NCBI GenBank assembly: GCA_023053575.1
Contig: JAKZAP010000007.1
Span: 12,553,508-12,617,507, forward strand
From: Branchinecta lynchi
Lineage: Eukaryota > Arthropoda > Branchiopoda > Anostraca > Branchinectidae
Direction: 5' to 3'
Length of the DNA stretch: 64,000 bases
Of the stretch, positions 38,817-49,875 are shown piece after piece. Numbering within the stretch: position 1 is the stretch's first letter; the number at the start of each line of letters is the position of its first letter. Position numbers and translations under genes: made by a program. The notes beneath the pieces were generated by a model, which searched no databases, was not told where the DNA came from, and saw only the letters and a program-made list of their open reading frames with translations.

Positions 38817-40147
38817 CGAGCTCATATGGCACTTGTTACGAGTAGGCACGGCTTGGTTATGTCAATGATGTATCTAGTGTTTGCTAGGTGTCTTCCCACC
38901 AAGTTTCATCTCGATCCCTCCACTCATAGCGTTTTCCAACATTTCCAGTTGCCCCCTCCAGCTCCCCCCAAAAGTTACCGGATCCGGTCCGGGTTTTAAG
39001 TGGGTCGTCTGAAGCATGAGGTCTTTCGAAATATCAAGTTTCATCGAGATCCGGTCACCCGTTCAAAAATTATAAATACCTCAAGATTCAAGATTCCCCC
39101 TCCCTCCACTACCCCCACAGCGCCCGAATCAGCTCGGTCATGTCAATGATGTATCTAGTGTTTGCTAGGTGTCTTCGCAGCAAGTTTCATCTCGATCCCT
39201 CCACTCATAGCGTTTCCCAAGATTTCCAGTTGCCCCCTCCAGCTCCCCCCAAAAGTCACCGGACCCGGTCCAGATTTTTAGTGGGTCGTCTGAGGCATAA
39301 GGTTTTCCAAATATCAAGTTTCATCGATATCCGATCACCCGTTCAAAAGTTATAAATACCTCAAGATTCCGGATTCCCCCTCCCTCCACTCCCCCACAGT
39401 GCCAGAATCGGCTCGGTTATTTCAATGATGTATCTAGTGTTTGCTAGGTGTCTTCCCACCAAGTTTCATCTCCATCCCTCCACTCATAGCGTTTCCCAAG
39501 ATTTCCGGTTGCCCCCTCCAGCTCCCCCAAAAAGTTACCGGATCCAGTCTGGATTTTAAGTGGGTCATCTGAGGCATGAGGTCTTTCCAAATATCAAGTT
39601 CCATCGAGATCCGATCACCCGTCCAAAAGTTATAAACAACTCAAGATTCCGGATTCCCTCTCCCTCCACTCCCCCCACAGTGCCCGAATCGGCTCGGTTA
39701 TGTCAATGATGTATCTAGTGTTTGCTAGGTGTCTTCCCACCAAGTTTCATCTCGATCCCTCCACTCATAGCGTTTCCCAAGATTTCCGGTTGCCCCCTCC
39801 AGCCCCCCCCCAAAAGTCACTGGATCCGGTCCGGATTTTAAGTGGGTTGTCTGAGGCATGAGGTCTTTTCAAATATCAAGTTGCATCGAGATCCGATCAC
39901 CCGTTCAAAAGTTGAAAATACCTCAAGATTCCGGATTCCCCCTCCCTCCACTCCTCCCACGGTGCTCGGACGGGGGAAGTGACTATTTCCAACTTAATCA
40001 TCTGGGGTCCTTGATACGCCTACCAAGTTTTATCGTCCTAGCTTATGTGGAAGTGCCCGAACTAGCAAAACCTGGACAGAACGACAGACCGACGGACGGA
40101 CAGAAATTGCGATCGCTATATGGCACTTGGCCGATTGGCAAGTGCCA
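38817..40147 (-). mobile_element. Family B element nested in A, TA duplication
   Basis: It begins ACAAGAGCTACGAGCTCATA-TGGCACTTG and ends ttggcaAGTGCCA, with TA on each side (38,815-38,816 and 40,148-40,149). The uninterrupted A copy at 12,436-12,450 reads attgTAaaaatgttc with a single TA, so the insertion site is exact. It contains four 281-bp tandem units and no ORF that looks real. Confidence 0.8.
38845..39965 (-). repeat. Four ~281-bp tandem units
   Basis: Units start at tcaatgatgtatctagtgtttgctagg at 38,862, 39,143, 39,422 and 39,703 (periods 281, 279, 281). Each has two caagtttcatc-(t/g)a-atcc modules and a ccccctccctccactcc tract. Unit-to-unit identity is high. Confidence 0.85.
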
Positions 40148-40259
40148 TAAAAATGTTCAAGGAGTCTGGCGATGACTGGATCTGGCGATAAGACAAGACC
40201 CAGTTGTCTGGATCAGATCTTGATTTTTTGGGATCCCATCGAAACCTTTGGTCTTGTTA

Positions 40260-40649
40260 TGGCACTTGCAGCTTCGCTCAAGTGCCATATACCGATCACT
40301 TTTCGGTCTGTCGGTCTACTGTTCTCGAGTTAGGGCACTTCCATAAGTGCTAGGACCGTGAAACTTGGCAGGCATATCAGGGACCCGATCAAACAACTTG
40401 GAAATAGTCACTTTCCTTTCCGATCACCGCAAGGGGAGTGGAGGGAGGGGAATCCGGAATCACGAGGTATGTATAACTTTGGAACGGGTGATCGGATCTT
40501 AATGAAACTCGATATTCGAAAAGACCTCGTGTCTCGGATGTCCCATTTCAAGTCCGGACCGGATCCGATGAATGTGGGTGGGACTCGGAGGGGGGAACCG
40601 GTACCTACTACATATGCTTGCAAGTGCTATATGAGCTTACAGCTCTTGT
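40260..40649 (+). mobile_element. Family B element, short copy, TA duplication
   Basis: It starts TGGCACTTGCAGCTTCGCTC-AAGTGCCATATA, directly behind the end of the family A element, and ends atatgagcttacAGCTCTTGT. TA dinucleotides flank it (40,258-40,259 and 40,650-40,651). At 390 bp it is the minimal B form, one monomer pair without tandem expansion. Confidence 0.75.
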
Positions 40650-40651
40650 TA

Positions 40652-41088
40652 AATTAGAGTGAGTTAAAGATAACGTTAATTTGCCGTATGGTATCTTTAC
40701 AGATAAATGGAAAGCTTCAAATATAAATAAAAAAAAACATAATTTGTATTACACGGTTGTATTCAGTTGCAATTCCACTGCGATTAGTCACTCTCTATGT
40801 AGTCCTACATGTGTATGTAATGTACAAAGTATTGCCTGAACGAGCGCCTGTATCGAGAAGACGCTGATGCTGTGCAAGGCACAAACTTGTTTTGGTGCCT
40901 TGGTGCCTTTGCGCCTCGGTTGAATGAGAGAAGGTCTCGGTGCTTCCCCGACATAAATACTTTTTTTTTTTACCAAAACTCAGTCAATTACCGTTTCGTC
41001 TTACCGTTTCGATAGGCCGCAACCTTAAAGAAACTCGTGTACGACTCGTTAAACACGTCGAGAAAAAACTTCGTACCGAATACGGCTC
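40652..41088. other. Gene-free stretch
   Basis: Short minus-strand ORFs only; nothing recognisable. Confidence 0.4.
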
Positions 41089-41362
41089 CCCGATGAAAAA
41101 TTTGTAGCCTGCGTAGTAGTTTGGTAGTAGTACGAAAACGTTGCATATAATACTATGTAATAGCAAAGAATACTATCATTTAATTTGCCTCAGACTGGTC
41201 CAATCTTACGTAGTAGTATCCAGTAGCATCCTATCTTGCCATAGTAGAATCAAGTCTTGCCAATAGTAGCATATAGTAGTATGCAGTAACACGGTAGCCT
41301 TGAAGCATGCAACTTTTTCGTACTACTTCATAGTACTATTTTGAAATAAATTTTTCATCGGG
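41089..41362. mobile_element. Family C MITE, copy 1
   Basis: 274 bp with inverted ends CCCGATGAAAAATTT / AAATTTTTCATCGGG. The inside is a series of imperfect (c)atagtag(t/c)a phrases on both strands (gtagtagtatccagtagcatcc..., tactacttcatagtactatt), so it can fold extensively. Related copies lie at 42,808, 48,241 and 51,202. Confidence 0.75.
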
Positions 41363-42807
41363 TCTATCGTCGCCAATAGACTCCTATTATGCCGAAAGTA
41401 TCTTGACAAAGCACTGCCGCATGTTCTGTATATCGAACCGTCTTGGAATTTGTTAACCGAGACCCAAAAACGTAAGCTCCGGTCCCTTTACTTCAGATTT
41501 GCACAGTTTCTGCTGCGTTGTCCCTTGTGGACGAGGAACACATTCATGATTGAAAAACACCAGAACCTCGTTTTTGTTGCAATAGCGCTGCCGCATCGCT
41601 GCTGCAGCACTTCTTTGCTTTTGCACAATATGCGTTTTTGGATTCACTTTCTTCTTGGTTGAAGCGGCAGCGCTGCAGCTTCTTGCACTGAAGCACGGAC
41701 TTGGTCGGTGAGCAAGTCCGTGATTCTCGAGAAGCGCTGCCGTCTTCCTCGGAAGCACTGCAGTGCAAAAACGGATGTAGAAAGAATCAGTCCGGAAGTG
41801 GCAGAGAAGCGGACCTGCAGCGTGCAACAAAAACGAGGCTCAGATTGCGGACCCTAGTATCGCACTGAATCGGGTAATTTCAAATTTCCAGGGGAAATGG
41901 AACCACCCCTGGCTTAAACACTTTTATAGTTCGTGATTGCGTAATTGTTACGTAAAACGTTGTGTGTCTGTATCTGAGTTGTGCTTTAAATTTCTCTTCT
42001 TTTTCTTTATCTTCTTCTTTACTCCGTTTTGTGAAAAATACCGGTAATAAATACTTTACTTACTTACTTACATGGTTAGATCATTGGTTGAAAAGATAAG
42101 GCTTACGCCTGCCTCTTAGGTCTAGATAGGCAGTGCCTAACGCTGGGCTAGGGTCGCTCATACATTACGGCACCCTTGACCACCCCTATGGGAGATGTGA
42201 TGCACATTTTCGTTCGCTGGGGAAGGGTTGCTGAAATACTGGGGCACCCTTGACCTTGATGGAAATATGATTCGCATTTTCTTTCGGTTTGCTGCAAAAT
42301 CTTTGCCAGCCAATGCAGTTAGCTTACTGAAAAGTTTGGAATAGCTGATTCAACTGGCGCTGTAGCCTACTAATTTCCCGAAAAAAATGGAAGTTGTGAT
42401 TACGTATGTACGTAGTCTTACTATAGTGTTTTAATATTTTTTTCTGTAGGTGTAGAGTATTTTTTTTTTTTTTTTTGCACGTACCTTTCTTACTTAGAAG
42501 GTTGATAAATAAAACTCAACTTGAATCAATTCAAAACGGAAATGAGGACAACCCGCAAATAAGGAGGTAACAAGTGGAAATTAAAAGGGCATGTCACGTG
42601 ATTCTCGTTTACATAAATGTATGTATGAAATAGTTCTAAAAGTTTAATTCTTGTGTGTAGTTGGAGGTCCCACAAGCTATGCTACCGGAGGAAGTTGATC
42701 CCTCCTGGGACCTCCGATGCCTAAAATTTATTTCGTTACTAGTTAACACACGGAAATGCAGAACAGATACGAACGTCCCATCTTTTGGGTTATCCTATAC
42801 CTGGATT
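41363..42807. other. Gene-free stretch with a LINE tail
   Basis: GC-rich overlapping ORFs at 41,450-41,830 on both strands have no family signature. At 41,930-42,075 a tail (tttactccgttttgtg...ggtaataaatactttacttacttactta) marks a non-LTR retrotransposon 3' end. At 42,663-42,713 ggaggtccca ... tgggacctcc forms a hairpin. Confidence 0.45.
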
Positions 42808-43110
42808 CCCGATGAAAGATTTATCTCAAAATAGTAGTATGAAGTTGTACGAAAAAGTAGCATGCAGTACTAACTGATGCTACTACATGCTCCTACTCCA
42901 AGGCTACCGTGTTACTGCATTCTACTGCATGCTACTATTAGCAAGACCGGATGCTACTATGGCAAGACAGGATGATGCTGGATACTACTGCTTAAGATTG
43001 GCCCAGTCTGAGGCACATTAAACGATACTATTCTTTACTATTACATAGTATTACATGCAACTTTTTCGTACGACTATCATGCAACTACTCAGGCTACAAA
43101 TTTGCCATCA
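42808..43110. mobile_element. Family C MITE, copy 2 (degenerate)
   Basis: It opens CCCGATGAAAGATTTATCTC and contains the ctactactcc/gcatgctactatta phrase series in the reverse order of copy 1. It ends ...caggctacaaatttgccatc, with the end eroded. Confidence 0.65.
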
Positions 43111-44025
43111 TACAAATTTGATGGTAAAGCAAGCCATCAAAAATCAAGGATTCGTCCGAAATGCACCAAATGAGAGACATGAGAAATCTTGTTTGTCGGA
43201 AAGTGTACATTTACCAATCTATGATTAACTAGCCGATCAAGAAACTAGCTGATAACTAGCTGATGGAAATTTAACCGAACAGTAAACCAAAACAAAACTT
43301 ATGTACTTCGCAGCAAAAAGAAAGTCCTAATGATTTGTGCTAGAATTCACTAACACCAAATGTAACTAATAAACACAAAAATTAATAAATAACTTAACAA
43401 TATTTTCTATAATTTTGATATTTGACAATTTACTTTAGAATACTTATTACCACGTCAAAAACAATTATGACACAAGTGGAGTAAAAAATAATAAAAAAAG
43501 AATATAGCTACACTTCTGACAAACAACCAGAAACAAAAACTTATTCAAACAGACGGAATAAGGGATGATGGGGCGAAAGTCTAGAGATTCCTGATCCAGA
43601 CAGCCTCCAGTGAAAGACTGCCAGCTTAGCTGTATATAAGGTTTGAAGCCGACCGTTGAATGCAAACAAAAATACAAAAACGAGATTTTCGGTTTTTTTC
43701 TTGATCAGCTAGTTAATCATAGATTTGTACATCTACACTTTGAACACGCACATTTTATCTCTCGTTATTTTACTTTTATCTGCATGTCGTTCAATCCGCA
43801 TCGTTCTTCTGGTTTTTAGATTGTTTGTTGGTTCCGCATCGTTTTCCTGTTGTTATTGTGGTGGATTTTATGATTTAGTTTTGTTTTTCGCTGATTTATC
43901 CCTCACACATCATCTTAGAGGGATAACTAGCTCATCAAGAAAAAACCGCGAAAATCTCGTTTTTCTATTTTTGTTAGCTTAGCTGTAACATCGGGGACTT
44001 GCAACTTACGAACAATTTGACTTAC
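43111..44025. other. Intron of the phosphatase gene; remnants only
   Basis: No exon is recognised. Tandem-like pieces gataactagctgat / gatcaagaaactagct and a minus-strand LINE-like tail (tttactccacttgtgtc, reverse of 43,455-43,490) are visible. The exon that should follow 44,026 on the minus strand was not found here. Confidence 0.4.
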
Positions 44026-44161
44026 CATGCTTTCAATGAGCTGGGGTCGGTGTCGTCTAACGACCTTGACCGCTGAGAAGACGTCCACTTCTCCGTGATG
44101 AACGACTTGTGCGATGCAGGCATTGGCAGCACAATACACCCCACCACGGCTCCGACCGTCC
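44026..44161 (-). CDS. Receptor tyrosine phosphatase exon: D2 signature loop and following helix
   Basis: 136-bp exon. Acceptor tattgtcatttcag precedes 44,161 and donor GTAAGT follows 44,026. The first G completes the codon split from the exon at 49,688, giving a loop that reads VVVSMDGRSRGGVYCAANAC across the junction, then VVHHGEVDVFSAVKVVRRHR and PQLIESM. This is the position of the HCSxGxGRTG catalytic loop. Cys and His are replaced, so D2 is catalytically dead, as in many receptor phosphatases. The VDVF.AVK..R..RPQ helix is strongly conserved in the family. It ends in phase 0. Confidence 0.9.
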
Positions 44162-46906
44162 CTGAAATGACAATAATATATCAAAACAGCACAATAATAA
44201 CAATAATATATCAAAATTGCGCAGTATTTTATCTTTTATCAGATAAAAACGTCAACATCTTATTGATAGTCACTGTCTGACTAGTCGCTGTTTCTTACTG
44301 GGTCAGCATACATGTTCATAGGAATAATCCTTTGATACCCTTCAAATTCTGAAAGACTGAAGGCTAATATTTTAATTCTACAAATAAGGTAATTATAATG
44401 GCAGAAAACAAAAATTAAAAATGACAATGAATGAGACAACGAGCTTCAAGAGATGCTCGTACAATTGAATGCATGAATTGATTACGTGCTACTCAGGAGA
44501 AATAAAAGCACAAAAAACACTCAACAAAAAACACCAATTCACTCAACGAGCTGACGCATTGGACAGTGAGCAAGAAAGCCGCTGTATAAAAACTTATCGT
44601 TCGCAATTTAGTTAGTCCAAAACAAAAGTAGACATGCACCAAATACGGGTGCGGTGAGGGAGGTACAGAAGGAAACGACAGAATTTCAAAACAACTTTTT
44701 TATTTTTTGTATGGGTTTTCGCAGCTTTGGTACTTTTTAGCACCAAAAACTGTTACTAATTTGCAATTCGTCTACTTCATATGCTATTCCCGCGTCATCG
44801 CTTATCACGATCGGAAATCCAAAACGCGATCTAAATAACATAATTTCACGGCTAAGTGATGTTTTGAAAACTTGTGCCAGTTTAAAAAGGTGGCTCCTTA
44901 GTGAACGTGAGGCGGTCTAGCAATTGAGCGAAAAAAGAGGGATTTGCTACCAATCCGAAGGAAGGTGACTGGCAATATACCCGGAAGTTACACCAAGGTC
45001 CATTTTTATCCTCAACCACGTTCCAATGTCAAGCGATTTGCGTAATTCGAATTTCACGCCAAATTTTTCGCTGCCAAAGTTTCGTCGAGGAAAAGATCAA
45101 GCTAGATCAAAAGATCCACATTGTCTAGCAGAGCCAAGGGGTACACTTAATTTCTGATCCTTTTAAGCCCCCCCCCTTCCGCACACACACCCACTGTCGC
45201 AACACTAACAACCCTATTAGCTGTAAGATAGCCAGCATTTTCCGACCATCGAAAAACTCCCAGTAATAATTGAGAGTACGGGAACCAGGCAAGCTATTAC
45301 ATGAGCTTTTACAGAGAACGCACATAGAAGAAGCACAGGATAACGCACTGGGGCGCTACGTAGATTTTAAAGTTGGGGGTAAGCCAGCAGTATTGACGAT
45401 CGGAAAAATAAGAAAATCGGTTGGTTGCTGCAAAGAGTTGCGTTGGGAAACGCTAATTCTTCTTGAAGCCCCACAGTGACAAAATTTTTGTTGAGGCAAA
45501 ACCCTGTCTACTTAACGTATTCGTTGCTCTTAACCCTTTTGTCTGTTTTGGGGTATTGTCGATGTTTAAAGTTTAACGGAAAAGGACTGGGATAGGACAA
45601 TCTAATTACCCATTACTTATTCACTTAAATTGGCTTGTAAAACGATAGGTTTTAGGTTGTGGTGTTAGTGAACCGATGAGAGGTTCTTGCCCCGTTGTTA
45701 TTACTCTTTATACTCGGACCGGCGGCTTATGTCCCACTTGGGATCATTATATGGTAGCGTTCGAGCGGCGGCAGTATTCAACCTTCGAAGGCGTATAGGG
45801 ATCGTAGTCTTTCGTTTAGGGAGGTCGGTTCTTTTTCTTTAACACTTACTTTATTTATTCCTTTAGTACAACCTGCTTCTGTTAACACGTAAGGTAATCT
45901 AATAATACAGACACATGTCTCGCTACAGTCAACTCTCAGAATCATCTGCTCGCTTCGAGCTTCACATCAAATTCCTATTCTTGCTTATTGCGTAGGAGCT
46001 AACCGCAGTCGCTACCAAAGATTAAACCAAAGTCCTGATCAAACGTGCCTGAAAACTCAGGAAGAGGATGTTCAACAACAGGGAACTGATAAGGCTACTT
46101 CCATCGTCCCGAGGCTTGAATTATTACCAAATATGGAGTTGCTTTTCTCCGCCCGCATTATTTCAGATTACGGAATCAACTTTGATATTTAATATCCTAA
46201 TACTATCCGTAACACTTGAAGACCCGCTGAAAATGCGTTACTTGGTTTTTCCACGATTCACGAATAGTCGATTTTCAAACAGTGGAATTTCCGTATGATT
46301 TGTGGTACCTCTATGCGCTTGAAATGTTGTTGTATGCCTTACGAGAAAGATTTACGATCTTTCTCACCACTGCCTACTGAAAAACCGCGTTTGTGTTGAG
46401 ATTAGAATTTCCCGCGTCATAGTAGAATTTACTGCGTGGGGAGAGCCGCAGATATTCTGAAAATAAAATATTCTCGGAAAATAAAAAGGATCCCTTTGCA
46501 GAATCCAAATAATTCCGTGTCTTCGACTAAACGAGACAAAAAGAAGTTGGCTTTTCAGTAAGACTTTAAGGAACAGGAAATTGGACCATGTCGATAGCTC
46601 CTGAACGCAGGCAAATTATTCGAACTCCCACTTACAACAACGTTTTACGGTACTTGATACGTTAGTTTTGTCGGTACTTTTTTGTATACTCAACTTTTTC
46701 TGCAAGATTAATAATACTTAAAGGTTCGCTGAAACTTTGAATTCCCGGAATAAGAAACTGATAAGCTCACATGAATTAAACTCTCAAAATGTCTCCTCTG
46801 TGAAAGCACACGACCGAGCACACGACCTGTTACACGCGTCGTCGTACACATCTCGCCAACGAACACTGAGCTATGATTGGCTAGTATATTCCGTACCTCC
46901 GACTAA
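44162..46906. other. Phosphatase intron; dispersed repeat at 45,580-46,420
   Basis: This is the right part of an intron of about 5.5 kb that runs to 49,687. It holds the paralogue of the 28,980-29,470 repeat, without the hAT MITE (a single GTTGTATG near 46,331) but with ~590 bp inserted after tcacttaaattggcttg. No exon-like ORF with splice sites is seen. Confidence 0.5.
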
Positions 46907-47211
46907 GAGCGTGTTCCACCCTTCTAACAGTAGTTACTAATAGTTACTATTTCCGTTCCATCCTCACGAAAAGCTACTACGCTGACCGTTCCAACCTTGT
47001 CGGAATAGTAACTAATAGTTACTATTTGCTTACCATGCTCGGGACCATAGTAAGCGTAGTAACTACGCATCTCTGTAACGTGATTGGTCGGATTCGCCCC
47101 TGGCGTGAAACCCTGCTGGAAAATAGAAAAATCGTTCCAGCCTTGACGGCGAAAAGCCAGAATTCGTGACTTCATGCGTAGTAACTACGGTAAGTAGGAT
47201 GGAACACGCTC
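46907..47211. mobile_element. Harbinger-like MITE, copy 2, TAA duplication
   Basis: 305 bp with inverted ends GAGCGTGTTCCACCC / GGATGGAACACGCTC. TAA at 46,904-46,906 and 47,212-47,214 fits the 3-bp TWA duplication of PIF/Harbinger transposons. The inside contains several TAGTTACTA/TAGTAACTA inverted phrases. No transposase. Copy 1 is at 2,322-2,613. Confidence 0.75.
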
Positions 47212-47214
47212 TAA

Positions 47215-48240
47215 GTAAATAAAAAACAAAGACACGAGAGGCTGTGAAAAGGCTGCTCATGGGAAGATTAAGTTTCGTTTGAGGGCCAAAGCTCGACAAC
47301 AGCTGTGAAAAAAAACTGAAACTAGGAGGACTGGTGCTGGCGCTTGTTATATACTCGAAGGGAAAATAATCTAACTGTATCAGATTTCAGGTCTACTTTA
47401 ACTACAGTTTGACGAAAAAGACAAGATCCTGAATACACAAATAAAGCAAGCTCTGGTGCCATTATTATACTGTTCACTACGACGAATAACTAGAACACAT
47501 ACTGTGAAGTATTTAATGCTTATCCCCAATTTAGAAGCTTTAAAAGCCACTCCCAAAGTTATCTTTGAATAGATTTAATAGACCCTTGACATTTCTAGTT
47601 ATCGTTACCTTCACGAAATATATCAACCCAACTAAGCACTCTAACCGCACTCTTTATAGTTAAAAGACTGGAAGCGAATTTAGCGCATCAGAAAGCGGCA
47701 AAAGGCACCCAAGAGATATCATTTTCTTGAAACAATAAATCCATAATAAACAACGAAAACCAGTTGGCAGGATGATTATTGTAAACACTACTAGTACCTG
47801 TACTTTCTAAAAACTTCTAACACTACTTCTAACAGCGACCAACAGAAAAATGATCAACCCCTTATGACAATCAGTCCGTCATTTCTTCTCGCTCATGAGT
47901 TACTGAATGGGTCGACAGTACACGCTTTTTCTTGACAATTTGCCTGATTGTTGGCAGGATGCGAGGCAGGGTGTCACACAAATCTTAAAACAAATCACTG
48001 GAAGAAAACAAATAATACTATATTGATCAGTATTATTTATTTTGTATTTATAAACCAGCTAAAGGTTCCTCATTTTGTCTCATTTCCTTGTTAGGATCTA
48101 TTTTCAACTTGTGGACGCTTCCAGATCTCGGATCTCTTTACTAGACAATTCCACGGTCGTGCCAGGCCTGCTTTAAAGTGGTGGCTTGGATATGGGGTTG
48201 ATTTTGAAGCTGTAATGCTGAAGGCTTCGGATTCAACCAG
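47215..48240. other. Phosphatase intron, nothing recognised
   Basis: No ORF with a family signature and no clear repeat in this intronic kilobase. Confidence 0.4.
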
Positions 48241-48540
48241 ATGAAAAATTTGTAGCCTGCCTTGTAGTATGGTAGTAGTACGAAAACGTTGCATGTAATA
48301 CTATGTTATAGCAAAGAATAATATCATTTTATGTGCCTCAGACTAGTACAATCTTATGTAGTAGTATCCTGTAGCATCCTGTCTTGCCATAGTAGCATCC
48401 AGTCTTGCTAATATTACCATATAATAGTATGCAGTAACACGGTAGCCTTGAAGTAGAAGCATGTAGTAGCATCGTTAGTACTGCATGCAACTTTTTCGTA
48501 CTACTTCATAGTACTATTTTGAGATAAATTTTTCATCGGG
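48241..48540. mobile_element. Family C MITE, copy 3
   Basis: 300 bp beginning ATGAAAAATTTGTAGCCTGC and ending AAATTTTTCATCGGG, close to copy 1 in sequence and orientation. No duplication of flanking bases is obvious. Confidence 0.75.
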
Positions 48541-49007
48541 AATGGACCTGTCGTACCATTGATGCCTTGCAACCTATTTCCGTAATTGCATTCATCCGTT
48601 TTTAAACCCGGAGACCCAAAGTTCATATGTGACAATCTGACCGTGCTATGGACAACATTAAAGTGATTTTTATTGTTTTTGGCAAAATGTTCGCCGAATG
48701 AGTCCACCGTATAAATTGTGGTAGATAAGTTTTGTATCGACTGATGAATTTGTTTACGAGTTGTGTTGCAATTATTATTGAACTGACAAATTGATTCGAG
48801 CGTTTAGTTATGTTTGGACGTAGAAGTCAAATTCGGCGTTCACGCTGTGAAAGTTACTTTTTAGAATTAAAAATCTACTCTACTCCACTCTACTCTACTC
48901 TAACTCACTAATGTTTGCACTTGCTTTGCCATACTCCAGACGAGCATTCGCGTATCATGCTATTGATACGTAAAACCGGTTTTCTGAATTTTGCCCAGTT
49001 TTGGTAG

Positions 49008-49198
49008 CAGGCCTGTATCCAGGAATTTATTTCGGGGGATTTTTGCCTTTCGGGGGGGGTTTTTGCCTGCGGGTCGCACAGAAAAGTACAAAAAAAGACA
49101 CAGATCAGAGGGAAAAGCCTATGAAATGAGTATTTTTGTATGTTTCGGGGGGTGGGGGGATTCAACCCCCTAACCCCCCCCCCCTGGATACGGCCTTG
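49008..49198 (+). mobile_element. hAT-type MITE, copy 4
   Basis: It begins CAGGCCTGTATCCAGG and ends CCTGGATACGGCCTTG. A perfect 8-bp duplication, TTTGGTAG, lies at 49,000-49,007 and 49,199-49,206. The G-run block after tatttcggggg is duplicated in this copy (ttttgcctttcggggggggtttttgcctgc). Confidence 0.9.
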
Positions 49199-49206
49199 TT
49201 TGGTAG

Positions 49207-49687
49207 AAGTCAATGTGTATGGGAAAAAGCTGATAATGCCACTGCAGCCTACTTCCATGACTGCATTCATTAATGTTTAAACCCGCAGACTAGTTGAACC
49301 GCTAACAACACCTTTCTAATCTTAGCACTTGCCATGATTCACTATTTTCCATGCGCATTATGAGTGCCCACGTATCATGCTATTGATGCGTAAAACCGGT
49401 CATCTGAAATTTGCCGAGTTCTTGCTAGAATTTCATGGACCTCGGAAAAGGCTTATAACAGCCAAAACCGTGGATAATTTGTTAAAAGTAGAGCTTAGTT
49501 TTACAGTAATGAGATATTTCAGAATATTAGAACATAAACAGTGGGCATTGAGCGGTGTGCTTTAAAACAGCCAAAGCCGTAGATAATTTGTTGGAAGCAC
49601 AGCTTAGTTTTATAGTATTCAGATAGCTTGAAATATTGGGGAATATATAGTAAAAAGTGCGAGGTGTGCTTTAAGCACGTAACTTAC
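49207..49687. other. Phosphatase intron with short direct repeats
   Basis: aacagccaaaaccgtggataatttgttaaaag-agagcttagttttacagta (49,455-49,510) is repeated at 49,566-49,620. The stretch around 49,360-49,400 (cgtatcatgctattgatgcgtaaaaccggt) repeats 48,950-48,980. No gene is seen. Confidence 0.5.
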
Positions 49688-49875
49688 ATGGAAACGACGA
49701 CAACGGGTCCGTAATCCGTTCTCTGTCTCCATCTCTCCACCATATTCATCAGCTCGACAAGACTGTTTGTTGAAGTAGGCACTTTGTGACCGTGAGGCCA
49801 GCAGGTAAGCTGAAAGAGTTGGCACGTCTTGGGTTCGGCTTTCACTCCCGCCATCAGCTCAGTCAGAGAAACAAT
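49688..49875 (-). CDS. Receptor tyrosine phosphatase exon: D2 WPD region
   Basis: 188-bp exon: acceptor ctcgcgtttcag before 49,875, donor GTAAGTT after 49,688. It encodes SLTELMAGVKAEPKTCQLFQ, then LTCWPHGHKVPTSTNSLVEL and RWRQRTDYGPVVVVS, ending two bases into a codon that the 44,161 exon completes in phase. It covers the region of the WPD loop. The acid Asp is replaced (TCWPHGHKVP), which agrees with an inactive D2. It pairs in phase 0 with the 53,140 exon upstream. Confidence 0.9.

Larger units (their letters stand above)
37456..40257 (+). repeat. Family A element interrupted by a family B element
   Basis: The left end TTTTTGGGATCCCAAAACGT is at 37,457 and the right end TTTTTTGGGATCCCATCGAA-ACCTTTGGTCTTGTT at 40,226. 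About seven monomers (ccggaatccggc near 37,770, 37,895, 38,035, 38,180, 38,300, 38,430 and 38,560) and the unique tail are the same as in 11,249-12,549. A family B element is inserted at 38,817-40,147. Confidence 0.75.

Noticed and set aside
41450..41830. Three overlapping GC-rich ORFs on both strands
   Set aside because: Mutually exclusive, with no recognisable domain; compositional artefact.
49377..49565. 62-codon plus ORF
   Set aside because: Falls in direct repeats shared with 35,190-35,230 and 49,560-49,620; not a gene.
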